A stretch of 64,000 nt of DNA from Fallopia convolvulus (taxonomy: Eukaryota; Streptophyta; Magnoliopsida; Caryophyllales; Polygonaceae). Location: positions 49,540,438-49,604,437 of the forward strand of contig OZ024724.1 of assembly GCA_964016875.1 (NCBI GenBank), in the 5' to 3' direction. A model generated the notes under the pieces. That model was not told the DNA's origin and searched no databases. It saw only the letters and a program-made list of their open reading frames with translations. Of the stretch, positions 12,584 to 24,380 are shown piece after piece (the stretch's first letter is position 1; every line of letters starts with the position of its first letter). A program made the translations under genes and the position numbers.

Positions 12584-14049
12584 TGATGCAGCCAAAACTA
12601 ACCCGCAAGCGAACGGGGTCAATCGTAGTACCTCAAGTGTCGATCCCACAAGGACCAATGTAATATCAATTGAAACTCTACTAGTAAATTAGGCCAAAAA
12701 TACAAGGAATTGAAAGTCTAATATCTAAGATAACAGCTAATAATGCAAATAAAGAGGATAAAAACTATGGGATAGATATGTCTAAGGTTAAGGATCACCA
12801 CATCAATGTTTCAATAAATAAAATTATACTCTGCCCGAATTTATTTGAAGGACCAACTATCTAAAGTAAACACTAACTCCTCTCGGACAAATAGTGCATG
12901 TACCTAAACTCAACAAACAGTCGTTGTCGCGTAAAGCAAGTCTAATTTAGATCATTTGAGCTCTTTAGAGACTAGGGATAAACAAACCTAGCATTCGCTG
13001 TCGCGTTCGGCTAGAATTATCCAAACCCTAGAACTACTACGATAGTTAAAAGTCACACAAGAGAAATTAAATTGTTGTCGCATAGATAACTCTCAAGTTC
13101 AATACCTAGGGATCTGAAAAGAACCAATTTTATTCCTTAATTTATCAGTATCCTATTATTGTTATCTCCTGTCGGTCTCAAACCCTAATAGGAATCCTAT
13201 ATGCATAAAACAAATAGGGCATAACGCAACCTAGGATCGAATCAAATATATTTCAATTCAGAAAAATAATATAACTTTAATTAAATACACATTGAATGGA
13301 TCACCAAAACCCTAGAACTAGAAATTAGCCAAACATGATTGAAGACATAATCAAAATATATAAACTAGTTAGGAATTATTCAATACAATCAAGGATTAAG
13401 AAAATTTAGTCTTAATAATGTAGATAATCCAAATCAAAAGACTAGATCTTGAATAACAAACAAATTCTTCAAAGTGCCGGCCGAAAACTCCTTCGTTAAA
13501 CTTGTCCTCTGCGGCTCTCAAAAACAAAAGCTAACGAAAACTAAAATAAAAATAAAGCTAAACCTAAGCTAAAATTAATCTAATCTCCTCCCCCTGTAAA
13601 CTAACGTAATGATCACTATACATAAATATTATATGGTCTTCAATTGATAAGAAACATGAGGCCCACATTGAATTTATCAATTCCCACCGACTTCCTCCTA
13701 AGATGGGCTTTGACCACAAACTTTAATCCCAAATTACACTAGGTGCGCACGGCCCACTAAATTAGATTGCGAGCATCAGATCAAGGTCTCTCCCTCCAAA
13801 TTGTTACGCCCAAAGCACACGAGCATAATAATCAACGAGCATGAAGTTTGAACGCAGCAGGCCCACCCATGTTGCACTAATTTTCTCCAAAATAGCATTA
13901 AAATACCTGAAATAATAATAAAGCACGAGTGTAGATTTCGAATACAAAATAAAATAAAAATAAATATAAATTATACAAAATATGCATGAAAATGATATAA
14001 ACTAATATGCAAGTAGACTCCTAAAATATGACTAAATTAAGCATTATCA
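12584..14049 (-). repeat. Gypsy LTR (3' LTR in element orientation)
   Basis: It is nearly identical over its full length to 21540-23005. The two differences I saw are both near the TGATGCAGCC end (GTAAATTAGGCC against GTAAATTAGACC, and AATACAAGG against AATATAAGG). No ORF of note. Confidence 0.93.
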
Positions 14050-14856
14050 AATTCCCCCAAGCTTAAACTTTGTTTGTCCTCAAGCAAGAACTAAAATCAA
14101 TTCCACATGAAAATCAATGGTGTTTCAAGCCGTCATAAAATCAAGCAAGTCGATGAAGGTTTAGATACCATCAAAGCAAACAAATAACCACCAAAGAAAC
14201 TAACTAGTTATCCGCTTTAGACCTCACTAGGAAAATATATTAATCACTCTCGCTCATGTGTTTAGGGTAAGTGTTTTCGCTCAGTCTCAAATTTGAATGT
14301 TAAACTACCATAGGCTTGCATCAGTGTCCTAAATCTCCACCACGAGAAACCAAGTACATGACATAAATCAAGAGGTCTTTTATTGGTTGTAATGAGGCCA
14401 AGGTAAAGAGAAAAAAAGTGGGGAAATATTTTGGTCATGTGGTGCTAAATCCGGGAAATAGAATTAACTAAATCAACACAAATTACCACCAAGCTTAGAG
14501 ATTTTCATTCCAAACCACTTCCTTTTCAACTCAACACCCACTATTCTTATTATGCAACTTTCTCTTCTTTTTTTTCCATTGCATTTTTCTGTTTTTTTTC
14601 TTTGCAATTTTTTCACTTTTTTTTTATTTCAAAGAAAGCACTACTAATAAAGCATAAATCCCAACCACCAAGTATATGTAAACTCTCCCAAGCTTGGCTC
14701 ACAACCACAAAATTAATCAAATAATTATCCTAATTCCCGGATGGGTCAGGCTTATAATAGGCTCGGGATTATTTTTGTGGAGCTTCCAAAAATAAGGCTA
14801 TAAAAGGCTAACAGGGGCTACAAAAAGAGGATAATTATGCAGGGTGGATAAGGGAA
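14050..14856. other. Gypsy internal non-coding region with polypurine tract
   Basis: Immediately after the LTR, plus-strand ATTCCCCCAAGCTT is the minus-strand polypurine tract AAGCTTGGGGGAAT. The rest is non-coding retrotransposon sequence up to the Helitron at 14857, with a T-rich run near 14560-14640. Confidence 0.65.
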
Positions 14857-17800
14857 TCTACTATATATATAAAAGCAATAAGGTTTGGAGCCTCCACATT
14901 GTGCCACCTCATCATTTTCCACATGTCGTCCTGAGAATGTACCACCTTGGATTTTGCCATGTGTCATCTTTTTATTAAGCCATGTCATATAATTTTTTAC
15001 ACGTCATATGCCACTTCATATTATTTTCATATGCCACCTCATATTATTTTTGCCCCGTCATTTACATTTCATATTTAAGTACAATTATATAAAAAAAAAG
15101 TCTAATAAAAATATTGATTTTACAAACTCTTTTTCTCCTACTTTGTCATCTTTATCGAAAATTGTCATAAAACTTATAAGGCCATCAATGACCACCTCCA
15201 CGGCCACCGATGCCACTCTTTATGGCTGCCTTGCCGACCTCCTTGCACAACGTTGTCGATGCCACTCTCGGACAATGCAACTACTCACTATTATCTATCC
15301 CGAATTCGACTTTATTACTTCTTCTAGATCTGATCCACTATAATGACGTATCTTAGGTTCTACTTTCCTTCTCTTAACATTATATTCACTAATATAATGA
15401 AACTTCTATTTCTATTCTCTACATATTATCGCACTCCGTCGATGCTATTGATAAATTTGTTGATTTCGGTTCTCTATCAAAGCCATTGAAGAAGTTCTCT
15501 ATTTCAGTCAAAGCATAGTATATGTTTCGGATCTCTATCGATGCCATTGGTATCAATGCTTTGATTAAATCAATCTTTGTTTTATTTGTATTTTAAGATA
15601 ATAAAAACTATCAAAATAATAAAAAAAATACCTTAAAAAATATAGTTGGTCAAAGATAAAATCCGAAATTATTGTTAATTTGAAAAGTTAATATTTCAGA
15701 AATCATATTATACTGGTAAAGATTAGAAGAAGAATATTGGAGTAAGATTTTTTTCAAATCTAAACCTTAGGAGATTTTATTAATTAATTGTTATGAACAA
15801 AATTGTAAAAAATAAAGAAATTATGATATACTACTTCATATCTTTTCTTGATTAAAAATTTTTAATTGGTTTTTTTATATTTTATTTATTTGTTAACCAA
15901 AAAAAGATATGATATAAGATTTTTATTTTAAAAAAAAATTAACTTTATCATATAAGATTACGTACTTCCATCAATAACATTTGATTTAAGGAAACAAATC
16001 TAGAGTTCTTATGTACTTCCATAATTTACGGTATATATTTTACATAAAAAATTACATTATATCATGCCTAATTAATAGCTAACTAATTAGCCGTATAGTC
16101 TTTTCAATCTCTTAACATCTAATTTTCTCAGTATTCTTTTTGTAATTATATATTCGTTTTTTTTCTTCATCTAATTTTATAGCATTTAGAAATAAATATT
16201 TATTATTATCATAATAATTAATATTATAAAATATCATCAAATCTGGAGATTTTTTATTCACATACTTATCTTTGTTCTACTCAAATAAAATATTACAATC
16301 TTAAAAAGTTATTTATTTTAATTTTTGGAGATTCTTAACCACTTTAATTAAAGTTTTAGAATATTTCTCAATAGTACTGTTGACTATTGATGAAATTCAT
16401 ACTTCAAAACATTTCTAGAATGATTTAACTTTTGTATAGTTATTAAACTAGATTAAATTTAATAATTTATTCCTAAAATTAATGTTTCTTTTTTGTTATG
16501 TTTATTTCTAAGAAGATGGTACAATTAATTAGAAAATTAATATTATAGTTTTATAAAATTAAATTTAAGTACTAACAAATTATCAAAATAAACCTACCAT
16601 TTAGATATGAACAAATCAATTTTTTTTACTAAATTTTTAAAAAATATATATTTCTACTTATGTAATCTTTGATTTGGATAAAGATCTAGCTATACTTATG
16701 ACAATTTAGGTAGAATCGGATTTTTATCAAAAAAAGAGAATATAGAATCGTACAAATCAAGAGGTTTTTTGGATAGAAAAACTAGCTATGATATGTGATC
16801 ACTAATTTCTAATTATGCAATCTTCAAATCAAGAGGATTTGAGTAATTTAAATACAATCGCACAAATCAAGCCATATCAATATTTTTTCCTTTTATAAAA
16901 ATATACATCCTTTCAAACTTTTTAATTTATGTATAAATTAGAAATTGTGAAAGAGTAGGATTTTTTTATTGAATTGATAATTTTATAATAAAATTAATTG
17001 ATTTTTTATATAAATTTTTTTACTAGATCTTTCTTTTCGAACTAACATATAAATTAGAAAGTTTTTATTCGTTTTACTCAATTGGAAATTTTATAAGAAA
17101 AAGTAACTTTATTTTCCAATTCATTTGATTGATGTATGTACAAATTACTTTAAAGATATTATTTATAATAATGAATAGATAATATCCTAAATAACGACTT
17201 TAACGATTTTACTATTATGAATAGATGATCTTAATTATCAATTGTTGGAGTTGTTAAAATTCCAACAACCAAATACGTCGTTTATGTTTTCGCTGATCTT
17301 CATTAACAATAAGACAATTCTTCTTCCTTCTATCACATCAATTTGATTAAATATATAGCCAATACGTATATTTTTTTATCTAATATTTTTTTTGTTTTTT
17401 TATTTCTTATGTTAACACGACTTAGTTATTACTCTGTTTTGAAAATTATTTTTATGATTTTTATCAATATCATTATATTTAACTAGCGATATACAAAGTA
17501 TTTAATTTATTCTAACAAATATTATATAAAAATTTTGCTCAACATCTTTACTTTTGTTATACATTTTAACAATTACGACATATTTTCTGTATATATTTTT
17601 TAATTAAAAATTTGAAAACCTATGAACATTGATTTAAATTATTGTGCAATATTCCCTCAAATTTGAAAAAGTAAACTAAATATTGGCAAAAGATATCTAT
17701 TAATCTAAATTGCTATTAAAAAATCTACGTCATTTTAATATCAAAAAATTTACTTATTTGATCTTATATACATACTTTGTTTATTTGTAGTGTAAAGTTG

Positions 17801-18320
17801 AACACACTTTCTAAAGTAGGAAAGTTAATGACAAAAAAAAGTTGAACAAACTTTTATTAATGGTAGATCATAGAATTATACATATAGGATTATAAAAACC
17901 CTTAACAATTAAGAGAGGATCTCTCAAAAACTTACTTGCTAATAATAGATAAATGAAAGATATTATGCATATAGATAACACTTTATTATTATTATTTTGG
18001 TCTTATATATATCTTGACAAATTAATCCTATAAATTACTCATTTGATTTAATAAATTAGTCACGGAATAGTTTTGCAAATTGTTTAATCTTTTATTATGA
18101 TCAACTAATATAAATCCGAATTTAACTAACGCAATTTTGAAATCAGATTTTAACTATCTTTTATTTTATATGAATAATTTTATCTATTCATATATGCGCA
18201 ATAACTAATCATAATTATATATGTAATAAAAAAAAATTATTATATAAGAGATTTAAATATTCAACCAAATCTAATAAAAAAATGCAACAAATCCGCGCAA
18301 GGCGCGGGAAACTACACTAG
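14857..18320 (+). mobile_element. Non-autonomous Helitron
   Basis: The left end is TCTACTATATATATAAAAGC. The right end has a GC-rich hairpin, CCGCGC-AAG-GCGCGG (18293-18307), followed 13 bases later by the terminal CTAG (18317-18320). It lies between a host A (14856) and T (18321) with no target duplication, as expected for Helitrons. No Rep/helicase ORF is present. The only open stretch (15008-15343) shows nothing recognisable. The interior is very AT-rich. It lies inside the young Gypsy element and so is the most recent layer of this nest. Confidence 0.88.
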
Positions 18321-20440
18321 TATATAGGCTAATGAAAATAATGCCTCAATCATTTTTATGTTATGTACAAGAGTTATAAATGTGGTCTTGAAAAAGAGTC
18401 TAAACGCAAGTTCTAGAGATAGCAAACAAATTGAGAATCACACACAAAAAGAATAGGGGACTCATAAAATTTATAGTCCAAAGACCAAAATAAACCTCAC
18501 ATGGTTTTTTTGTCTAAAGCTTCAAAACTAAATTAGCTCAATGAATAATTAAATGCCACTTCAACTCAAACATTTTCAAAATATCAAATATTTTTTCATC
18601 TTCAAGCAAGATCAATTAGGGTATCAACAACCAATGAAATTTCATGGATTTTTTTTTTCAAAATATACAGGCATAGCCAAGATGGGGTTCATATCCAGCA
18701 CCTAATATGCAAATGCAATGTATGAAAATGTCATGAAAAAGAAAATAAAAAAAATGCAAACGGAACCCCACATGAGATTTATCCCTCGCCCAAGCTTAAA
18801 TTCTACATTGTCCCCAATGTAGAAAAAAAAAGATAAAGAGGAAAAGAAACAAACTCACCAAATATTTCAGGCTTTAAGGCATTGTCATTTGAATCCGAGA
18901 GAGAGATTAGTAGTGGTGTTTGATGTCCATGGAAGCCACACAAAAGGCTTCGAAATTTAAGCAGTCTTCTTTATATATAAGCCTGTGCAACAAAGACAAT
19001 TTCCAAAACAAACAGGCAGCTCTAAAAGAGCCGATAAAAGCAACACATAAATACACCACATTGAATAACAACAACTGATATATCAAATCTCATCCCAAAC
19101 GCAATCAACTACCACAACCGCAACAAATTATAGCAATAAAAATTCTTGATCCACAACCATCCATTACACCGTGTGGCAAATTGATTTTTCAAAACTTGAC
19201 AAACCAAAGCAAGCATCTCATTCAGCGGAGTAGCGAGTGAGCAACAAAAATTTATCAAATTAACCCCAATGGCAAATAAATCAACCAATCAAAGTAAGGC
19301 ATTCCATCCAGATTGAACACATATTCATTCGGCTCTCTCAAATCAGATTTAGTCATTTTTAGCATAAAGTGACTACTGCATCCATATGGTCAATTAAAAG
19401 CAAATCGATCGAGTCACATCACCAAATTCAGTACACACCCAATAAGAGCATAATTAATTAGTGACAAGATCAATCTCAGCAATCACCCAATTAGCAAGGG
19501 ATTCTTAATTTCCAACAAGGATTAGTGACAAGAGATTCAGCATGCGCGCATGACCAATTTGAATTTCAAACACCAACCGCACAAAAAGCCGCAAATTGAG
19601 TACATGGTCAACTCAACAGATTACCAAATATCACCAGAAACCAGATTAGAAATGATATGTCAAAGAAAAATTAATCAAACACACAATCAGCTCCATAAAC
19701 AACTGATTTGGCCCAAATGATCCCAAAAGAATACTGCATTAATCCCAACCATATTCAAGCTAGTCCAACAAATAAACCAGGCAGTAAATTGAAGTTCAAA
19801 GACTTGAAAACAAAACAAATCAAGCATCTCAGTCAGTACATGATTAAGCACAACCGCATCTACTCAAATTACCCAAAATCAGCAAAGAGGATCACAATTT
19901 TTAGCACAAGGGAGGAAGTACGTACCTCACTTACCTGCACGCGTGGAGGACTGAGTCTGTCGGTTCTTGAGAGCACGAGAGAGACGTGGCAGTCATAGAA
20001 AGGCGTGGGCCAATGGTGGTGGTGTGAATCCGGTGGTGGAATGGTGTTGGGAATTTACGAGACTGAGGCTCCAGTGACTAGAGAAATCAGCAGCGGTGAA
20101 GACTAGGTGGTGCCGAGAGGGATCCAAAAGAAAAGGTGAGGGAAGGTGATGGAGTCGGAAGTGAGGGCTGCGCGGTCAGATTGAAGAAAGGCAGGCGGGA
20201 GAGAGAAGGGTAGAGGAGATTTTTTTTTGTGTGTGAATACCATTAACCCGACCTAATACTCGGCCAACTATCTGGCCGAGTATCTTTCTGTCATTGGCAT
20301 TCGGGTTTTTTTTAATATAAAGAGAACAAAGTATATGATGGGTTGTCTCCCATCCAACGCTAATTTAAAGTCGTTAACTTAACATTCCACCTCTGTTAAG
20401 TTTTCGGATCGGGTGGGTTGGTAGTACCTATCTCAATCGG
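18321..20440. other. Gypsy internal non-coding region
   Basis: Retrotransposon 3' region in element orientation, with no recognised domain. An open stretch at 19708-19998 has no recognisable motif. A GC-richer section lies at about 19920-20220. Confidence 0.5.
20256..20283. repeat. Perfect 10-bp hairpin in Gypsy 3' region
   Basis: ATACTCGGCC is followed by an 8-base loop and GGCCGAGTAT. It lies between the integrase remnant and the long non-coding region. It could be an RNA structure in the element transcript, but its function is unknown. Confidence 0.7.
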
Positions 20441-20700
20441 ATCAGGCTCCTTGTATGGCTTCAGTCAAATTTTTCTGACTTTGAAATACCCTGAGTTCTT
20501 ATGCCAAAACTCAACAGAATCATCCCTAAGAACTCGATTCAGGATGTATGGATCGGACCTTCTTGTGCTCTTGCTTCCCTAGAACATATTTGACTTGTGA
20601 TGATAGAGAATCACTTGATCCCCTAGCTTGAATTCAACCCGTGCCCGGTTATCAGCATGACTTCTTTTTCTGTTTTTTCGTCTACTCCGACCCTTTTTCT
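20440..20700 (-). pseudogene. Gypsy integrase C-terminal remnant
   Basis: The minus strand reads VEFKLGDQVILYHHKSNMF, then a stop, then RRSDPYILNRVLRDDSVEF, then GYFKVRKI, another stop, and LKPY. This matches the C-terminal end of integrases from Athila-like Gypsy elements (known pattern LGDxVLLYxSR...RWxGPF...FKVNGxxLKPY). At least two in-frame stops break it. It follows the gag remnant directly, so everything between gag and the integrase tail has been deleted. Confidence 0.75.
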
Positions 20701-20712
20701 CTTGAATTGCTT

Positions 20713-21408
20713 CTACCACTCGGTTTGGATTTCTAATGTAGTTTTTGGTACCATTACTACATCAGGCATTGTTTCAGGAAGCTCAACCTGCATCTCAAAA
20801 CAGGTTTCTCTAATGGTCGGGGTAGCCTTTTGAAGCATGTCAAACTCATCAATTATTGGGTCCTCTTTGGTCACCTCGGTAGGCTCTCTTTTAACAACTT
20901 GTGGGTCGTCCCACTCTTTCTCGCCCCTTAAAAATATAGCAGTGCAGTATTCAATTCGGTGCACTTCTGGAGGCTCAATAGGCAACTCTGGACTGACCAA
21001 CTGAGCAATCTAATCTTCTAGCAACTTATTTTGTGTGGTCAAAGTACCAACTTGAGTCTTTAGAAGGTGTACTTCACCTTTAAGATTAGACAAATCTGTT
21101 GCTTGACTTTTAATCAAATTAATGATGTCTCCAACTATATCAAGAAGATTCTGGAGCGGTGTTCGTGGCGGTGTCACCCAACTAGGCTTGTGGGAATTTG
21201 AACTGGCCACATTCGCATTCCCCAAAGTTATGTAACAACTTGTATAATCATGATCTGCAGCTCCACAAGACTCACAGAAGAGGTTAGAAGTATTTGGTTT
21301 TGTAAAACCCAAATTAGGATTAAAATAATCATACCTATGATTACTTGTATTCAATCTAGGAGAAAGAGTGGAAAAAGAACTTACCTCATACATATCTGAA
21401 TAATCCAT
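20713..21408 (-). pseudogene. Gypsy gag remnant with zinc knuckle
   Basis: Two adjoining open pieces (21010-21408, 132 codons; 20713-21000, 95 codons) are separated by a stop. The first, starting about 110 bases after the primer-binding site, contains CESCGAADHDYTSC, a CX2CX4HX4C zinc knuckle like that of retroviral-type nucleocapsids. Its C-terminal part (LKGEVHLLKTQVGTLTTQNKLL) looks like a coiled coil. The second piece is acidic and proline-containing. Gag in this superfamily is usually several hundred residues with the knuckle near its end, so this is an internally deleted version. Confidence 0.65.
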
Positions 21409-21515
21409 TTATTCGACTCTATTTATTAGCCTGAAACAAAAATAAAAAGATCAAAGCAAAAATAAAGACCTAACTTTACTAGATAAGAGATTACAATCAA
21501 TATTAACAAATTCTT

Positions 21516-21533
21516 TCCCCGGCAACGGCGCCA
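21516..21533 (-). promoter_or_regulatory. Gypsy primer-binding site
   Basis: The minus strand reads TGGCGCCGTTGCCGGGGA just inside the LTR at 21540. This is the well-known primer site of many plant Gypsy elements, generally attributed to tRNA-Asp. It fixes the element's orientation as minus. Confidence 0.88.
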
Positions 21534-21539
21534 AAAACT

Positions 21540-23005
21540 TGATGCAGCCAAAACTAACCCGCAAGCGAACGGGGTCAATCGTAGTACCTCAAGTGTCGAT
21601 CCCACAAGGACCAATGTAATATCAATTGAAACTCTACTAGTAAATTAGACCAAAAATATAAGGAATTGAAAGTCTAATATCTAAGATAACAGCTAATAAT
21701 GCAAATAAAGAGGATAAAAACTATGGGATAGATATGTCTAAGGTTAAGGATCACCACATCAATGTTTCAATAAATAAAATTATACTCTGCCCGAATTTAT
21801 TTGAAGGACCAACTATCTAAAGTAAACACTAACTCCTCTCGGACAAATAGTGCATGTACCTAAACTCAACAAACAGTCGTTGTCGCGTAAAGCAAGTCTA
21901 ATTTAGATCATTTGAGCTCTTTAGAGACTAGGGATAAACAAACCTAGCATTCGCTGTCGCGTTCGGCTAGAATTATCCAAACCCTAGAACTACTACGATA
22001 GTTAAAAGTCACACAAGAGAAATTAAATTGTTGTCGCATAGATAACTCTCAAGTTCAATACCTAGGGATCTGAAAAGAACCAATTTTATTCCTTAATTTA
22101 TCAGTATCCTATTATTGTTATCTCCTGTCGGTCTCAAACCCTAATAGGAATCCTATATGCATAAAACAAATAGGGCATAACGCAACCTAGGATCGAATCA
22201 AATATATTTCAATTCAGAAAAATAATATAACTTTAATTAAATACACATTGAATGGATCACCAAAACCCTAGAACTAGAAATTAGCCAAACATGATTGAAG
22301 ACATAATCAAAATATATAAACTAGTTAGGAATTATTCAATACAATCAAGGATTAAGAAAATTTAGTCTTAATAATGTAGATAATCCAAATCAAAAGACTA
22401 GATCTTGAATAACAAACAAATTCTTCAAAGTGCCGGCCGAAAACTCCTTCGTTAAACTTGTCCTCTGCGGCTCTCAAAAACAAAAGCTAACGAAAACTAA
22501 AATAAAAATAAAGCTAAACCTAAGCTAAAATTAATCTAATCTCCTCCCCCTGTAAACTAACGTAATGATCACTATACATAAATATTATATGGTCTTCAAT
22601 TGATAAGAAACATGAGGCCCACATTGAATTTATCAATTCCCACCGACTTCCTCCTAAGATGGGCTTTGACCACAAACTTTAATCCCAAATTACACTAGGT
22701 GCGCACGGCCCACTAAATTAGATTGCGAGCATCAGATCAAGGTCTCTCCCTCCAAATTGTTACGCCCAAAGCACACGAGCATAATAATCAACGAGCATGA
22801 AGTTTGAACGCAGCAGGCCCACCCATGTTGCACTAATTTTCTCCAAAATAGCATTAAAATACCTGAAATAATAATAAAGCACGAGTGTAGATTTCGAATA
22901 CAAAATAAAATAAAAATAAATATAAATTATACAAAATATGCATGAAAATGATATAAACTAATATGCAAGTAGACTCCTAAAATATGACTAAATTAAGCAT
23001 TATCA
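21540..23005 (-). repeat. Gypsy LTR (5' LTR in element orientation)
   Basis: Full-length partner of 12584-14049, with the same termini and near-identical sequence. It is adjacent to the primer-binding site and carries the right-hand ATGAA duplication. Confidence 0.93.
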
Positions 23006-23021
23006 ATGAAACCTCAAAATA

Positions 23022-24380
23022 TAATCCCTAAAGTGATTATTTTCCATTCCCTGAAGAAGTGATAATTATTTTCTCTTGAAGAGTTAATTTATAAATAAAA
23101 TTATCCATGAAGACATAATTATTTCCTCCTGAAGTGTTGAATTTACGAATAATATTATCCCTGGAGTGATAATTATTTCCTCCTGAAGAGTTGAATTTAC
23201 AAGTAATATTATCCATAAAGTGATAATTATTTCCTACTGAAGAGTTGAATTTACAAAACAATATTATAATTTTATCCTGAAGTGATAAATTTCATTCCAT
23301 GAAGTGAATGAATTATTTTATTGTTCTTCTATTGTTTATTTATTTATTATTTTTATATACCTAATTATGTTATATTATTTTCTCTTGAAGAGTTAATTGA
23401 ATGTACAAAATAAGATTATCAGGGATAATCCTCGTTCCTTGAAGTAAATGAAAACTTCATTTTATCCATGGAGTGATAATTCTCATTCCTTGAAGTGAAT
23501 GAAACCATTTTTCTATTTTTATACTTGGAGTGATAATTTTCATTCCCGAAGTTGATGAAACAAATAATCCTCTGAAGTGGATGAAATAATTGAATCAATC
23601 CCCAGAAGTGGATGAATATAATAAAAGTTCCTACTCCTTGGAGTGAGTGGTGATACTAAAGTCGTCTCTTGAAATAAATGACACATGATTCATGTGCAAA
23701 TTGAAAAGAAAAATATCATCTCCAAAAGTAGACGATAAAGTTCATATGACAATATTATCTCTTAAAGTAGATAATAAAATACCCACATGGATATCACATC
23801 CTGAAGTATGTGACTAAAAGGTCTTATTGAAATCATATCTTGAAGTATATGACTGAAAGATCTTATGAATAATCACATCCTGAAGTATGTGATGGAAAGA
23901 AGTCTAGAAGACTTCATATACAATCTCTTGTCACCAGAAGTTGACAATATTTTATGATACTTTATTTCTTTATTTATACTTTTTAATTTAATTATTTATG
24001 TTATTGTATATATACATTTTTATTTGTTCTTAAAGTTAAAACTTGTCATCTCCTGAAGAGGATGCTAGTATGTCCCAATAGAGACAAATTTGAAATCATT
24101 CCCGAAGAGATGAAATAATAAATCTCATTACCCTCTGAAGTGAGTAATGATAGAAAATATCACTTCCTGAAGAAGATGATAAAATTTATGTGACAATGAT
24201 ATCTCTTGAAGTAGATGCTTTTATACATAAGAGTATTATCCCTAGAAGTGGATTTACATACATAATTACTTCTTGTAGTATGATGAGAAGAATTTTTTAG
24301 TGGAACTATATGAACATATCTCCCCAAGTGGATGATAAATGGTTCAAGAAGTAAATTACATTGTCACTTGAAGTTGACAT
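23022..24380. repeat. Array of short hairpins with constant loop, part 2
   Basis: This continues the array beyond the Gypsy insertion. Clear units are TCATAT-CTTGAAGT-ATATGA (23833-23852), ATCACAT-CCTGAAGT-ATGTGAT (23872-23893), TTGTCA-CCAGAAGT-TGACAA (23928-23947) and TGTCA-CTTGAAGT-TGACA (24362-24379). Between about 23095 and 23260 the units also form a local tandem repeat of about 60 bp. More units continue into the pol remnant (for example 24695-24711, 25062-25080, 25827-25845, 27182-27201). Confidence 0.85.

Larger units (their letters stand above)
12584..23005 (-). mobile_element. Young Ty3/Gypsy derivative (LARD-like), minus strand
   Basis: Two 1466-bp LTRs (12584-14049 and 21540-23005) begin TGATGCAGCC and end GCATTATCA. 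In my reading they differ at only two positions. The 5-bp duplication ATGAA flanks the element (12579-12583, 23006-23010). The primer-binding site (21516-21533) and a GGGGGAAT polypurine tract next to 14050 show that it reads on the minus strand. The internal region holds a short gag remnant and a C-terminal integrase remnant. Protease, RT and RNase H are missing, so movement must have relied on another element. A Helitron sits at 14857-18320. Confidence 0.92.

Noticed and set aside
15008..15343. ORF of 111 codons inside the Helitron
   Set aside because: No Rep, helicase or captured-gene motif is visible. The composition looks like chance reading of a GC-richer patch.
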